This document shows, in pieces, positions 1-8,165 of a stretch of 64,000 nucleotides of DNA (position 1 is its first letter; each line of letters begins with the position of its first letter). The position numbers were made by a program, and so were the translations under genes. The notes beneath the pieces are model-generated. The model ran no database searches. It saw nothing but the letters and a program-made list of their open reading frames with translations, and had not been told where the DNA came from. The DNA comes from Clostridium muellerianum. GTDB lineage: Bacteria; Bacillota; Clostridia; Clostridiales; Clostridiaceae. The stretch lies in NCBI RefSeq assembly GCF_012926525.1, contig NZ_JABBNI010000036.1, positions 248,001 to 312,000 of the forward strand, in the 5' to 3' direction.

Positions 1-139
1 TGGGAAATGTATCAATCAAATAATAATATAACAATATAAAAAATCTTTTTCGGAATTTGTAGATTGAACAAATTACTATTATTTGAACTTGATAGGACAT
101 AAAAAGGTATGGACTATTAAGGGCAGGAGGTTAATTATT

Positions 140-721
140 ATGGCAATAGAAAATTTTAATGAAATAACAGAATATTTTACAACTAATAAAGATTCAGAAG
201 ATGTTAAGAATTTTATGAATGGATTAATCAACGTTGATAAGGTAAAAAACTTTCTTGAAACTAACGAGGAAGGTAAACAATATCTTCAAACTTATGGAGA
301 TAAACGTGTAACTAAAGGTGTAGAAACTTTTAAAACTAATACACTACCTAAATTAATAGAAGAAGAAATTGCTAAAAGAAATCCTAGCAATAAAGACCCT
401 CGAGAGATAAAGTTGGAACAAGCTTTAGCAGAAATAGATAAAATAAAAGCTGAAAGTTTAAAGAAAGACCTTGCAAATAAAGCATTAAAGGTTGCAACCG
501 AGAAAAAACTTCCTAGTGATATTTTAAATTATTTCATAGGTTCAGATGAAGAAACTACTATGAACAACTTAACAGCACTGGAAAAATCTTTAGAAACTTA
601 TACTCAAAGTGTGAAAGATGATTTTCTAAAAAGTGGAACTCATATCCCACCTAAAGGAGATAATTTACCAACTACAGAAGAACAGGCACAGGCAGAAATT
701 AACAAATGCTTTGGATTATAG
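140..721 (+). CDS. phage scaffold protein (GP20-like)
   Basis: Probable capsid-assembly scaffold of 193 aa. The protein is highly charged and helix-rich, with an E/K-rich coiled-coil segment around residues 85-140 and an acidic C-terminal tail, as in the phage minor structural GP20 scaffold family. I start at ATG 140, 7 bases behind a strong GCAGGAGG ribosome site; an upstream in-frame start at 83 has no such site. It sits directly before the major capsid gene, the usual place for a scaffold. Scaffolds of this class guide prohead assembly and are then lost or cleaved. Family call is by composition and position; no catalytic motif is expected. Phage genes further upstream (portal, terminase) lie outside the window. 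Confidence 0.7.
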   Translation: MAIENFNEITEYFTTNKDSEDVKNFMNGLINVDKVKNFLETNEEGKQYLQTYGDKRVTKGVETFKTNTLPKLIEEEIAKRNPSNKDPREIKLEQALAEIDKIKAESLKKDLANKALKVATEKKLPSDILNYFIGSDEETTMNNLTALEKSLETYTQSVKDDFLKSGTHIPPKGDNLPTTEEQAQAEINKCFGL

Positions 722-817
722 AATAAATAATATAAAAAATGGTCTTTTTGTAATTGCAGACGTTAAAGAACAAGAATTTTAAATAAAAAATAATAATATA
801 AAAGGATGGTAATAAAT

Positions 818-1741
818 ATGGCAAATTCAATAGCTTATGCTACTTTATTTCAAAACGCTTTAGACAAGCAATTAATTGCAGGAGCAACTTCAGGTTGGAT
901 GGAAGGAAATGCATCACAAGTTATTTACAATGGAGGAAATACTATCAAGATTCCCAAAATTACAATGGATGGTTTAGGCAACTATGATAGAAATAATGGA
1001 TTTACACAAGGTGCAGTAAATTTAGCATACGAAACTATGACTATGACACAAGATAGAGCAAGAACATTTACTTTAGATGCTATGGACGTTAACGAAAGTA
1101 ATTTTGTTGCAAGTGCAAGTAATGTTATGAGCCAGTTCCAAGCAGTACAAGTTATCCCCGAAATAGATGCTTATAGATATTCACGTATAGCAAGTTTGGC
1201 TATAACAGGGGGACAGGCAGTTGGTGGTTATACACCAGTAGCAACAGATATATTAAGCAAATTAAAAGCTGATATAGCAAAAATTAAAGATGTAGTTGGA
1301 GAAGTACCTTTAATAGTTACTATGTCTACTTTAACTAAGAACATATTAGAAAATTCAACTGAAATAAATAAACAATTAGTTGTAACAGATTTTGCAAAAG
1401 GAGCATATTCAACTAAAGTATTTATGATAGATGATTGTCCTGTAATTGGTGTACCTTCAGCACGTTTAAAGACTGCATACATATTTAATGATGGTAAAAC
1501 AGCAGGGCAAACTCAAGGTGGATTTACAGCAGATGCTTCAGCTAAAAATATAAACTGGATAATCTCAACTCAAACAGCACCTATAGCAGTAAGCAAAACA
1601 GATACTATGAGAATATTCGACCCAATGGTAAACCAAGCTGCTAATGCTTACAAATTAGACTACAGAAAATATCATGATTTATGGATTCCAAATAACGCTT
1701 TAGCAGGTGTATTTGTAAACGTAAAAGAAGCTTTATCATAG
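818..1741 (+). CDS. phage major capsid protein
   Basis: 307 aa protein read as the major coat subunit. It begins MANSIAYATLFQNALDKQL and contains sections typical of the Firmicutes phage coat family that follows GP20 scaffolds: an N-terminal arm, TIKIPKITMDGLGNYDRNN, the RARTFTLDAMDVNES segment and the late DPMVNQAANAYKLDYRKYHD segment. ATG 818 is preferred to ATG 806 because the GGATGG ribosome site lies over the earlier ATG. It follows the scaffold gene and is followed by a strong hairpin terminator. It would form the icosahedral shell. No signal peptide or membrane segment is visible. Confident on role; the exact family name is from pattern recognition. Confidence 0.85.
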   Translation: MANSIAYATLFQNALDKQLIAGATSGWMEGNASQVIYNGGNTIKIPKITMDGLGNYDRNNGFTQGAVNLAYETMTMTQDRARTFTLDAMDVNESNFVASASNVMSQFQAVQVIPEIDAYRYSRIASLAITGGQAVGGYTPVATDILSKLKADIAKIKDVVGEVPLIVTMSTLTKNILENSTEINKQLVVTDFAKGAYSTKVFMIDDCPVIGVPSARLKTAYIFNDGKTAGQTQGGFTADASAKNINWIISTQTAPIAVSKTDTMRIFDPMVNQAANAYKLDYRKYHDLWIPNNALAGVFVNVKEALS

Positions 1742-1782
1742 GAGAACAGGGGAATTAAATTCCCTTGTTTTTAATTTTTTAA
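1742..1782 (+). terminator. terminator after capsid gene
   Basis: The inverted repeat AACAGGGGAATT / AATTCCCTTGTT (one G-T pair, minimal loop) is followed by a T-rich tail. It starts just after the capsid stop codon and probably limits or processes the late transcript so that capsid message is most abundant. Confidence 0.7.
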
Positions 1783-1807
1783 AAATAATTTAAGAGGTGA
1801 TATATTA

Positions 1808-2008
1808 ATGAAATTACAATTTTTAAATGCTATTAGAATAGTAGCCAATGAAAACAAAAATGAAATTGCACATTTAAAATCTTTAGGATATAAGGAAATT
1901 GAAGAAGTTATAGAAGATGAAGAAAAAAATAATGATGATGAAGAAGTGGAAAAGGTAGAAGAAACTCCAAAAACTAAAGGAAAGAATAAAAATAAAGAAG
2001 AAGAATAA
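1808..2008 (+). CDS. small charged phage protein
   Basis: 66 aa protein of unknown function. The first ~30 residues look ordinary (MKLQFLNAIRIVANENKN), then it becomes almost entirely E, D, K and N, ending in a KGKNKNKEEE tail. RBS AGAGGTG lies 9 bases before ATG. Short acidic proteins in this position, between capsid and connector genes, occur in many siphophage head modules and may be head accessory or Rho-like/Ig-adaptor proteins, but nothing here decides that. A hairpin covering 2011-2050 follows the stop. Confidence 0.55.
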   Translation: MKLQFLNAIRIVANENKNEIAHLKSLGYKEIEEVIEDEEKNNDDEEVEKVEETPKTKGKNKNKEEE

Positions 2009-2052
2009 TAGAAGGGGTATGGGTAGAAATATCTATATCCCTATTCTTTTGT
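2009..2052 (+). terminator. hairpin after small phage gene
   Basis: An imperfect inverted repeat (GGGGTATGGGTAGA... with ...TCTATATCCCTATT) is followed by CTTTT. It separates the small acidic gene from the connector gene. Weak intrinsic terminator or processing hairpin. Confidence 0.45.
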
Positions 2053-2069
2053 AACAGGGTGGTGAGAAT

Positions 2070-2414
2070 ATGACAGGGAGTGGAACAGGTCAGATAATAG
2101 AAACTACAGTGCTATTATCTGATATTAAAACTTTATTGAGAATTAAAGAAACAGATAATAGTAAAGATGGAATATTAAATATTTATTTAAGGAGAGGTAA
2201 CAATGCTATTATTAAATATTTAAATAATCCTTCTATCACAGATGCTACAGCATATCCCGATGCCCTAATCGAGTATGTTTTAGTTTGCTATAGAAGAAAC
2301 GGAAATGAGGGTATTAAACAAAGTTCAGTTGGTAGTCAATCAGCAACTTGGGAAGGTGGACTTCCAAAGAGTGTAAAAGAATTATTACCATTGCCTTATA
2401 TACAACTATTGTAA
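2070..2414 (+). CDS. phage head-tail connector (gp6-like)
   Basis: 114 aa, matching in size and layout the gp6/YqbG-like DNA-packaging head-tail connector family. It has a short N-terminal helix carrying TLLRIKETDNSKDGILNIYL, a second helix (RRGNNAIIKYLNN), and an alpha-helical section IEYVLVCYRRNGNEGIKQSS before a GLPKSVKELLPLP end. The pattern of 'LLRI...D..L..Y...A...I..YLN' is typical for these ring proteins, which sit beneath the portal and gate DNA. RBS GGTGGTGAG precedes ATG 2070. Gene order scaffold-capsid-connector supports the call. Confidence 0.75.
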   Translation: MTGSGTGQIIETTVLLSDIKTLLRIKETDNSKDGILNIYLRRGNNAIIKYLNNPSITDATAYPDALIEYVLVCYRRNGNEGIKQSSVGSQSATWEGGLPKSVKELLPLPYIQLL

Positions 2415-2466
2415 TATAAGGCTTTTTATACCCTCTAAATAATAATATAAAATTGGAGGTAATGAA

Positions 2467-2733
2467 ATGTTTTATAATGCGACAGTTGATATATATAATT
2501 TACCAACCGATTTAAAATCAATCGGTTTAGTAGATGGAGATTTGCAAGAATATGATAAACAAATAAAAATAGAAGAATTTGTTTTTTGTATAAGTAAAAG
2601 ATTTTATTGTGAATATACTAATTTAATTACGAAAAAAAGCTTTTTAAAAATAGATAATGAATTTTATAAATGTATAAAACCTAAAAATTATGGTGGCTGT
2701 ATGGAAATAATGCTTTATAAATGCCAAAGCTAA
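2467..2733 (+). CDS. phage protein, possible head closure
   Basis: 88 aa, unrecognised at sequence level. It begins MFYNATVDIYNLPTDLKS and contains LITKKSFLKIDNEFYKCIKPKNYGGCMEIML, mostly beta by pattern and with four cysteines. RBS TTGGAGG is 7 bases from ATG. Its position just after the gp6-like connector is where a head-closure (stopper) protein is normally encoded, so that is the best guess, but there is no direct motif evidence. Another possibility is a minor structural protein specific to this element. Confidence 0.5.
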   Translation: MFYNATVDIYNLPTDLKSIGLVDGDLQEYDKQIKIEEFVFCISKRFYCEYTNLITKKSFLKIDNEFYKCIKPKNYGGCMEIMLYKCQS

Positions 2734-2747
2734 AGGGGGAATAATTA

Positions 2748-4976
2748 ATGCTTGGAAATGTTAAAGGCTATTTGAATGATAATATAGATAATAATATTGA
2801 TTTTCTCCTTTATGAAGTTGGTATTAATATTAAAGTCAATGAAATTGATAAAAGAGCAATTATAATAGATGCTACAGAGAAAATTAATGAATTAGATGAA
2901 AAAATTATTATTACTAATTTTCAAATTAATCAAGGAGATTTAATATTCTATAACAACATGAACTGGCTTATTTTATCAGAAATAGATGTAAGCAAAAACA
3001 CTTATAGAGGAAGAATAACAAAATGTAATTTTGATGTTAAATTCCCTATTCCAATTAGTTATAAAAATGCTAATAGTGAAGTAGAAGATTATAAATATAA
3101 TTATACCGTTCCAATAATTGCAACTAGATCAGCATTTAATGTTACAACTAATCAGTATTTTTCTTTAGCAGATGGAGAAGCTTATTTTACAGTTAAAAGT
3201 GATAGCTTTACAAAATGGAAAGGTTATAGTGATTTTATAAGTTTAGGTACAGAAATTGTGAAATTTGGATATGCGTTTAAGTTTGAAGGAATAGATCAAA
3301 CAAAAAAAGGTTTAATTACTTATCATGGAAAAGTTAGTGAAACTAGCACACAGTTAATGGATATGGCAAACGAAAGTACATTCTTTTCAAAGAAATATGA
3401 ACTTAATATAAATTTTATAGATAATTTAGAAATGGGTTCAACAATAAAACCTAGTGTTCAAATATTGGCTGATAATGTTGATATTACTGGTAAAGTTCCA
3501 GTATATTATACGTCTTTAACCCCCGATACTATTAGTATTGGAACAGATGGAACTATTACTCCTATATCAACAGGAACAGCAAAAATAAAAGTCTTTTCTC
3601 AAGGTGTTGTTAAATATCTTGAATTTAATGTGAAAGCAATTAATTACAGTATAAATATATTAAATAAAACCGACAACGTTGGCGTAAATTACACCTATAT
3701 TTTAGATGTTGGGTGCTATAAAGATGGTGTAAAAGAAACTAATCCAATAATTACATATAGTTCTAGTGACCCGAATGTTGCCACTATTGGTAATGATGGT
3801 ACTATAAAAGGTATTAAGCAAGGAATAGTAACTATTACAGCCAATTACAACGGTATGAGTGATAGTATGAATATTAGTATTATTGCTATAAATACAATAA
3901 ATATTACTAATAAAATAAATGCACTTAAAGTTGGAGAAAGTTACAATTTGGCGATTGCTTGTACAAGTAATAATATTGTAGATACTAACCCAGTATTGAC
4001 TTATACAATATCAGATCCGAATGTTTTAACAGTTATTAATGGAACAATTAAGGCTATTGGTGCAGGTACAGCAACCGTAGTTGTGGCTTATAAAGATAAA
4101 ATAGATAGTATTACTATTACAGCAACAGCAATAGTTTATGCTATATCAATAGGTAATAAGCCAACTACTACAATGTATATAGGAGATACTTTACAATTAA
4201 GTATCAATTGTACTATAGATGGTGTAGCAGATACTAACCCAGTAATAACTTATGTTTCAAGTGATATCAATGTTTTAACTGTATCAAATACAGGTTTAAT
4301 TACTTACAATTCAGCAGGTTCAGCCACAGTTACAACTATTTACAATGGTGTTTCTGATAGTACAACCATTTCAGTAAAATCAATACCACTAATAACAACT
4401 TATAGCTTTAAAACTATTATATTAGATAATGTTGTAATGACTAATGATGCAGTAATACTTGATAAAGGAACAACTAAAACAATAAAAGTTACTGAAATTA
4501 GAAAATTAGTAACTCAAGGAGCAACAACCATTACAGATGAAATTATATCTAATCCAACGGTTGCATATTCACTTGATAATGCTAATGTAACTATAGATAG
4601 CAATGGATTAATTAAGGGAGTTGCAGCAGGAACTTCTATTATAAGTATTGCTTATCAAGATATAGTTAAGCAAATATCAATAGTTGTAAATGATGCTTTA
4701 ACTATAACTGGAAAGACAAGTGTTGTATTAAATAGGTCTACTACCTACACAAGTAATATGAATGTAAATTGGACTATTGCAAATGAACCTGTAAATGGTG
4801 TAACTGAAAGTATAGTATATGCTACCATTACAGCTTATACAGACACAACAGTAACAATCAAAACGACATCAAAGTGGATTTTCGATGATGGGCATAATAG
4901 ATACTTTAATATTGTGGCTACAAGCAAAGATGGTAGTAAAACTACAACCAACAAAGTTAGAATAACACCATATTAA
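2748..4976 (+). CDS. phage structural protein with Ig-like (Big_2) repeats
   Basis: 742 aa. Residues ~1-110 form a unique globular region (ITNFQINQGDLIFYNNMNWL) resembling small head-tail interface proteins, and residues ~110-215 are a further unique region. From ~215 to ~650 at least four to five BIG_2-type immunoglobulin-like repeats follow, each ending in a DG.I.....GTA.I.....G pattern, e.g. GTDGTITPISTGTAKIKV, GNDGTIKGIKQGIVTI, SNGLIKGVAAGTSIIS. The C-terminal ~80 residues are another Ig/fibronectin-like module. Such repeats are usually displayed on phage surfaces for weak carbohydrate binding. It fills the place where tail genes would be expected, so it may be a head-tail adaptor fused to, or replaced by, an adhesion module. 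RBS AAAGGGGG precedes ATG 2748. Confidence 0.65.
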   Translation: MLGNVKGYLNDNIDNNIDFLLYEVGINIKVNEIDKRAIIIDATEKINELDEKIIITNFQINQGDLIFYNNMNWLILSEIDVSKNTYRGRITKCNFDVKFPIPISYKNANSEVEDYKYNYTVPIIATRSAFNVTTNQYFSLADGEAYFTVKSDSFTKWKGYSDFISLGTEIVKFGYAFKFEGIDQTKKGLITYHGKVSETSTQLMDMANESTFFSKKYELNINFIDNLEMGSTIKPSVQILADNVDITGKVPVYYTSLTPDTISIGTDGTITPISTGTAKIKVFSQGVVKYLEFNVKAINYSINILNKTDNVGVNYTYILDVGCYKDGVKETNPIITYSSSDPNVATIGNDGTIKGIKQGIVTITANYNGMSDSMNISIIAINTINITNKINALKVGESYNLAIACTSNNIVDTNPVLTYTISDPNVLTVINGTIKAIGAGTATVVVAYKDKIDSITITATAIVYAISIGNKPTTTMYIGDTLQLSINCTIDGVADTNPVITYVSSDINVLTVSNTGLITYNSAGSATVTTIYNGVSDSTTISVKSIPLITTYSFKTIILDNVVMTNDAVILDKGTTKTIKVTEIRKLVTQGATTITDEIISNPTVAYSLDNANVTIDSNGLIKGVAAGTSIISIAYQDIVKQISIVVNDALTITGKTSVVLNRSTTYTSNMNVNWTIANEPVNGVTESIVYATITAYTDTTVTIKTTSKWIFDDGHNRYFNIVATSKDGSKTTTNKVRITPY

Positions 4977-5008
4977 TAGAAAAGGCTAGAAATAGTCTTT
5001 TTTTTATT
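4977..5008 (+). terminator. terminator after Ig-like gene
   Basis: AAAAGGCTA / TAGTCTTTT with a GAAA loop, followed by a T8 run. A compact intrinsic terminator between the structural gene and the lysis module. Confidence 0.75.
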
Positions 5009-5038
5009 ACCTATTTTTATAGAAAGGATGGTGAAAGT

Positions 5039-5269
5039 ATGGATGGTAATAGTGATGTAATTCAAGAGATTTTGGAAAGGTTGGTTCGTATGGAAACCAA
5101 ATTAGACGATTTTACAAATTTAAGAGAAAAAACCGATATAGCATTTACTACAAGTAAGCAGAATGAAAAAGATATAACAGAAATAAAGGATAATGTTAAA
5201 TGGTGTTGGAGGACAACACTTGGGGCAATAATTATTGCAGCCATAGGATTATTTTTTAAATTCCATTAA
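5039..5269 (+). CDS. xhlA: haemolysin XhlA-like membrane protein
   Basis: 76 aa XhlA-type protein. Residues 1-50 are a charged amphipathic helix (ILERLVRMETKLDDF) and residues ~55-73 a single C-terminal membrane segment, TTLGAIIIAAIGLFFKF. This layout (coiled coil, then one TM segment) defines the XhlA family, which cooperates with holin and endolysin in PBSX-type prophages to release the lysin. RBS AAGGATGGTG precedes ATG 5039; the lysozyme follows after 11 bases, so the two are co-translated. Confidence 0.8.
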   Translation: MDGNSDVIQEILERLVRMETKLDDFTNLREKTDIAFTTSKQNEKDITEIKDNVKWCWRTTLGAIIIAAIGLFFKFH

Positions 5270-5280
5270 GGAGGTAATTT

Positions 5281-6096
5281 ATGTTAAAGGGAATTGATGT
5301 ATATGAAGGTGACGATATAGAGGACTTTAATTTATTAAAACAAAATGTAGATTTATTAATCCAAAAAGCTACCGAGGGGGTAACACATATAGATAGTTTA
5401 ATTCATTATAGATATGGTAATTGTAAGTCTATTGGTATTCCAATAGGTTTTTATCATTTTGCTAGTTTTAATAGTGTAAATCCTATAGGAGAAGCACAAC
5501 ATTTTCTATCAGTTATTAGTGAATTTGAAAGTGATACAATTTTATGGCTTGATATAGAGGAAGATACAAGATGGTCAAAACAAAATGCTATAAATTATGC
5601 TAATCAATTTATAAATTATGTACAATCTCAAGGTTATAAGATAGGCATATATACAGGAGAAAGCTTTTATTTAGAATATTTACAAGGGAATATTACCGAT
5701 ATTCCTTTATGGTTAGCAAAATATTCTAGTAAAGAGCCTTGTCTATATCCTAATTGTTCATGGCAATATAGTGATAAGGGACAAATTGAAGGAATTGTTA
5801 CTCAAACTGATTTAGATTATTTTCAAGAAAGTATATTAATAACTACAGGAGGTAAAAAGAAAGTGAAAAATATAGTTGTCTATAATGGTATAGCAGATCA
5901 GAGAATAGCTGAGTATTTAGCAGATAAATTAAATTGTCCTACTATTTTAGGAAGTAGACCTTTTGATTATTCGATAGTTGAAGATGTATATGCAGTAGGT
6001 GGTGGAGAATTTACTTCTTATGTAAAACAAAAATTCACTGGCGTAGATAGATTTGAAACTTTAGATTTAGTTAGGGAATTTATTAAAACATTGTAG
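5281..6096 (+). CDS. phage endolysin, GH25 lysozyme
   Basis: 271 aa muramidase cleaving beta-1,4 bonds of peptidoglycan. Residues ~1-185 are a glycoside hydrolase 25 domain: N-terminal GIDVYEG, the IGFYHFASF strand, the catalytic LWLDIEED segment (acidic pair at ~97-99), then YKIGIYTG and LWLAKYSS, with a Q/W-rich SWQYSDKGQ strand and the terminal LDYF. Residues ~195-271 resemble a cell wall binding type 2 module (VVYNGIADQRIAEYLADKL ... VYAVGGG), which anchors many clostridial lysins. No signal peptide, so it depends on the holin/XhlA pair. RBS AAGGAGG precedes ATG 5281. Confidence 0.88.
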   Translation: MLKGIDVYEGDDIEDFNLLKQNVDLLIQKATEGVTHIDSLIHYRYGNCKSIGIPIGFYHFASFNSVNPIGEAQHFLSVISEFESDTILWLDIEEDTRWSKQNAINYANQFINYVQSQGYKIGIYTGESFYLEYLQGNITDIPLWLAKYSSKEPCLYPNCSWQYSDKGQIEGIVTQTDLDYFQESILITTGGKKKVKNIVVYNGIADQRIAEYLADKLNCPTILGSRPFDYSIVEDVYAVGGGEFTSYVKQKFTGVDRFETLDLVREFIKTL

Positions 6097-6177
6097 ACAA
6101 AACAATTTAAATGTCTACAGATATAAAACTTGTATACATATGTAGACACTCTTTAACCTTGTAGATATATGTATACA
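6092..6177 (+). promoter_or_regulatory. cluster of TGTANACA operator-like repeats
   Basis: Between the lysozyme stop and the holin there are four related blocks: TGTAGACA at 6092, TGTCTACA at 6112, TGTATACATATGTAGACA at 6131-6148 and TGTAGATATATGTATACA at 6160-6177. The last two are near reverse complements of each other. The regular half-site spacing looks like binding sites for a phage regulator, or arm-type sites for a recombinase; no partner can be assigned from the window. Confidence 0.4.
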
Positions 6178-6210
6178 AAAAAATATATATTAGAAAGGAT
6201 TTTTGATTTT

Positions 6211-6651
6211 ATGGAAAATTATTTAATACAGATAATGCAATTAATATTAGGTTTAGTAATTATTATAATTACACCTTTTGCTTATAAAACCTTGACAGCT
6301 TTTGAAAAGAAAGCAATTGCAGTTGCAGGGGAAAGTAATTATAATTTTATACGGACTTTTGTTGTAGATATAGTTAAAAGTAAACCTAATGAATTTTACG
6401 AAAATGAATTAGTTGAAATACTTGATATTATAGATAATAGATTTGGAAATAAATTTACTAAAAATGAAATAGAAATGCTAGTAGATGCTACAATAAAAGA
6501 TTTTGGTAAGACCGTTAAAAGTCTACCTATAGAACCAACAGGAGAATTAAATACAGATCAAAATAAATTAATACAAACTAGTGAAAATGAAGTTATAGAA
6601 AAGCTTCAAGAAACTTTAGATATATTAAAAAATCAAAATAAACAAGGGTAA
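6211..6651 (+). CDS. phage holin, LLH family
   Basis: 146 aa. One N-terminal membrane segment (residues ~5-25, IMQLILGLVIIIITPFAY) is followed by a long charged helical domain, TAFEKKAIAVAGESNYNFIR..., as in the LLH holin family (Phage_holin_6_1). I choose ATG 6211: an earlier ATG at 6169 lies inside the TGTATACA repeat and lacks a ribosome site, whereas AGAAAGGA precedes 6211. The product would permeabilise the membrane and let the GH25 lysin reach the wall. The stop codon is inside the left arm of a terminator hairpin. Confidence 0.75.
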   Translation: MENYLIQIMQLILGLVIIIITPFAYKTLTAFEKKAIAVAGESNYNFIRTFVVDIVKSKPNEFYENELVEILDIIDNRFGNKFTKNEIEMLVDATIKDFGKTVKSLPIEPTGELNTDQNKLIQTSENEVIEKLQETLDILKNQNKQG

Positions 6652-6672
6652 ATTTAATTCACCCTTGTTTAA
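6638..6672 (+). terminator. terminator of prophage lysis operon
   Basis: AAACAAGGGT at 6640-6649 pairs perfectly with ACCCTTGTTT at 6661-6670. The stem contains the holin stop codon. It lies between convergent holin and integrase genes and could work in both directions. Confidence 0.75.
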
Positions 6673-6688
6673 TAATTATAGTTATATA

Positions 6689-7681
6689 TTACCTAATATA
6701 TTTATCTAGTAGCTTGGTTTCACTATGTTTTTTTATAATATCCGAATTATCTAATTGAATATATTTTCGGCACATTGCTAATGTTGAATGTCCTAATATT
6801 TTTTGTAGTACAAAAATGTCACCACCAGCCTTAATGAAATTTGTTGCAAATACATGTCTGAAAACATGAGGTGTACATCTTTGTTCAACACCAGATGATT
6901 TGCCGTAATCTTCAAAGTTGTGTACTATTTGGTTTCTTGTTATTTTTCCACCAAAACTTGATTGAAAAACATAGCTACAATTATTTTCTTTGGATATATT
7001 AATCAGTTCTTTTAAAAATTTACATGTCTTATTACTTATTGGAACTTGCCTAAACATTCTTGTTTTAGCATTTTCAGCCTTAATATTAACTAATCCAACT
7101 TTTAAATCAATATCTTCAACTTCAAGATTTATGGCTTCAGTTATTCTTATTCCGCAATCAAGCATCAAAAGCATTAAACAAAAGTCACGATATCCAGAAT
7201 ATGCTTTTTTATTTGGAGCTTTCAGCATTTTTTTAACATCAGTATCTGATAATGGTCTAATTGTATCTTTAGGTTCTTTTACTAATTTCAGTTTTGTTGA
7301 AAAATCTATATCGATATAATTTTCATTATGCAGCCATTTTAAGAATGTTTTTAGGTTACGAAGTCTGATATTTATAGTACAAGGTTTATATTGCTTTTCG
7401 TACACCATATAGTGAATATAACCTCTTAAAAGGTCTATATCTAAGCAACGGACTGGTGTAATCCGATGCTCCGTTTCAAGATAATTTTTGAGATAATTGA
7501 AATGAGTTTTATGGTCTTGTAAACTTCTAGGAGCTAGACCTTCTAAGGCTTTGAACTCCATAAATTTTTTATGTAATTCAAAAAAATCGTTGATAGTAAT
7601 GTCATTAAAAATTTCTCGGTCACTTGTAATAATCGGACTAGACTCAGTTTCATTTGTTAATTTAAGTTTTCTTCTACTCAT
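6689..7681 (-). CDS. int: tyrosine recombinase / phage integrase
   Basis: 330 aa site-specific integrase. The N-terminal SAM-like core-binding domain (residues ~30-135) contains FFELHKKFMEFKALEGLAPRS. The C-terminal catalytic domain has the expected residues: arginine in LDCGIRITEAINLEVEDID, lysine in the beta-hairpin (NAKTRMFRQVP), the HVFRHVFATN box (H-x-x-R), HSTLAMCRKYIQL with the second histidine and the tyrosine nucleophile. Length is normal. It lies at the prophage edge, 119 bases from the 3' end of tRNA-Leu(CAA), which is the likely attachment site. RBS GGAGGAAT precedes the start on the minus strand. Confidence 0.92.
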   Translation of the reverse strand: MSRRKLKLTNETESSPIITSDREIFNDITINDFFELHKKFMEFKALEGLAPRSLQDHKTHFNYLKNYLETEHRITPVRCLDIDLLRGYIHYMVYEKQYKPCTINIRLRNLKTFLKWLHNENYIDIDFSTKLKLVKEPKDTIRPLSDTDVKKMLKAPNKKAYSGYRDFCLMLLMLDCGIRITEAINLEVEDIDLKVGLVNIKAENAKTRMFRQVPISNKTCKFLKELINISKENNCSYVFQSSFGGKITRNQIVHNFEDYGKSSGVEQRCTPHVFRHVFATNFIKAGGDIFVLQKILGHSTLAMCRKYIQLDNSDIIKKHSETKLLDKYIR

Positions 7682-7751
7682 TGATATTCCTCCATTTGTT
7701 ATATTTTGAGTAGAAGCAATCCACCACGACGGACTTTTTATTTTTAGACAT

Positions 7752-7799
7752 GAAAAAAGGCTTTAACGAGATTAATTAAAATCTGTTAAAACCTTTTAA
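7752..7799 (-). terminator. terminator downstream of tRNA-Leu(CAA)
   Basis: On the minus strand an AAAAGGTTTTAAC arm, followed by AGATT, pairs with AATC ... GTTAAAGCCTTTT and runs into T6. It directly follows the tRNA CCA end, so it ends the tRNA transcript. Being between tRNA and integrase, it may belong to the phage side of the attachment junction. Confidence 0.65.
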
Positions 7800-7886
7800 T
7801 GGTGCCGAAGGCGGGACTTGAACCCGCACGAGTGTGACCTCGACGGATTTTGAGTCCGTTGCGTCTGCCAATTCCACCACTCCGGC
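7800..7886 (-). tRNA. tRNA-Leu (anticodon CAA)
   Basis: 87-nt class II tRNA with encoded CCA. Acceptor GCCGGAG pairs with CTTCGGC; the D arm has GGTGGAATTGGCAGACGC; anticodon stem ACGGA / TCCGT encloses the loop CTCAAAA, giving anticodon CAA; a long variable arm and T arm CGGGTTCAAGTCCCG follow. Its 3' end faces the prophage integrase, consistent with its use as attB. Confidence 0.95.
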
Positions 7887-7967
7887 ATGTAACGAAATAA
7901 TAATAACATATAAATACCATGGTGTCAATAAAAAATGCTATTTATATTAAGAAATTTTTATTGTAGA

Positions 7968-8165
7968 TCAAAAAATTTCTGAAAACCAAGTTTTAAGCTT
8001 TCTTGCAGCACTTTGCAAACTATCTGAAGAATGAGCTAAGTTTCGTTCTTTATTATTAGCAAATTTATCATAGATATTTCCAGAAGCAGCTTCAAGGAAA
8101 CTGGTAGCCTTATTTACTCTTTTTACCAAGAAGGTAGTGTTAGCTTTTTTAGTGTTTACAGAATG
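7968..8165 (-). pseudogene. 5'-truncated gene remnant
   Basis: Reading the minus strand from 8165 to the stop at 7968 gives ~65 residues of good coding pattern (e.g. VKRVNKATSFLEAASG, IYDKFANNKERNLAHSSD, KLKTWFSEIF) but a stop codon lies immediately upstream and there is no ATG. A TTG near 8132 is the only plausible start and has no clear ribosome site. I read it as the 3' remnant of a larger helical protein of unknown function. The next gene diverges from it. Confidence 0.5.
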
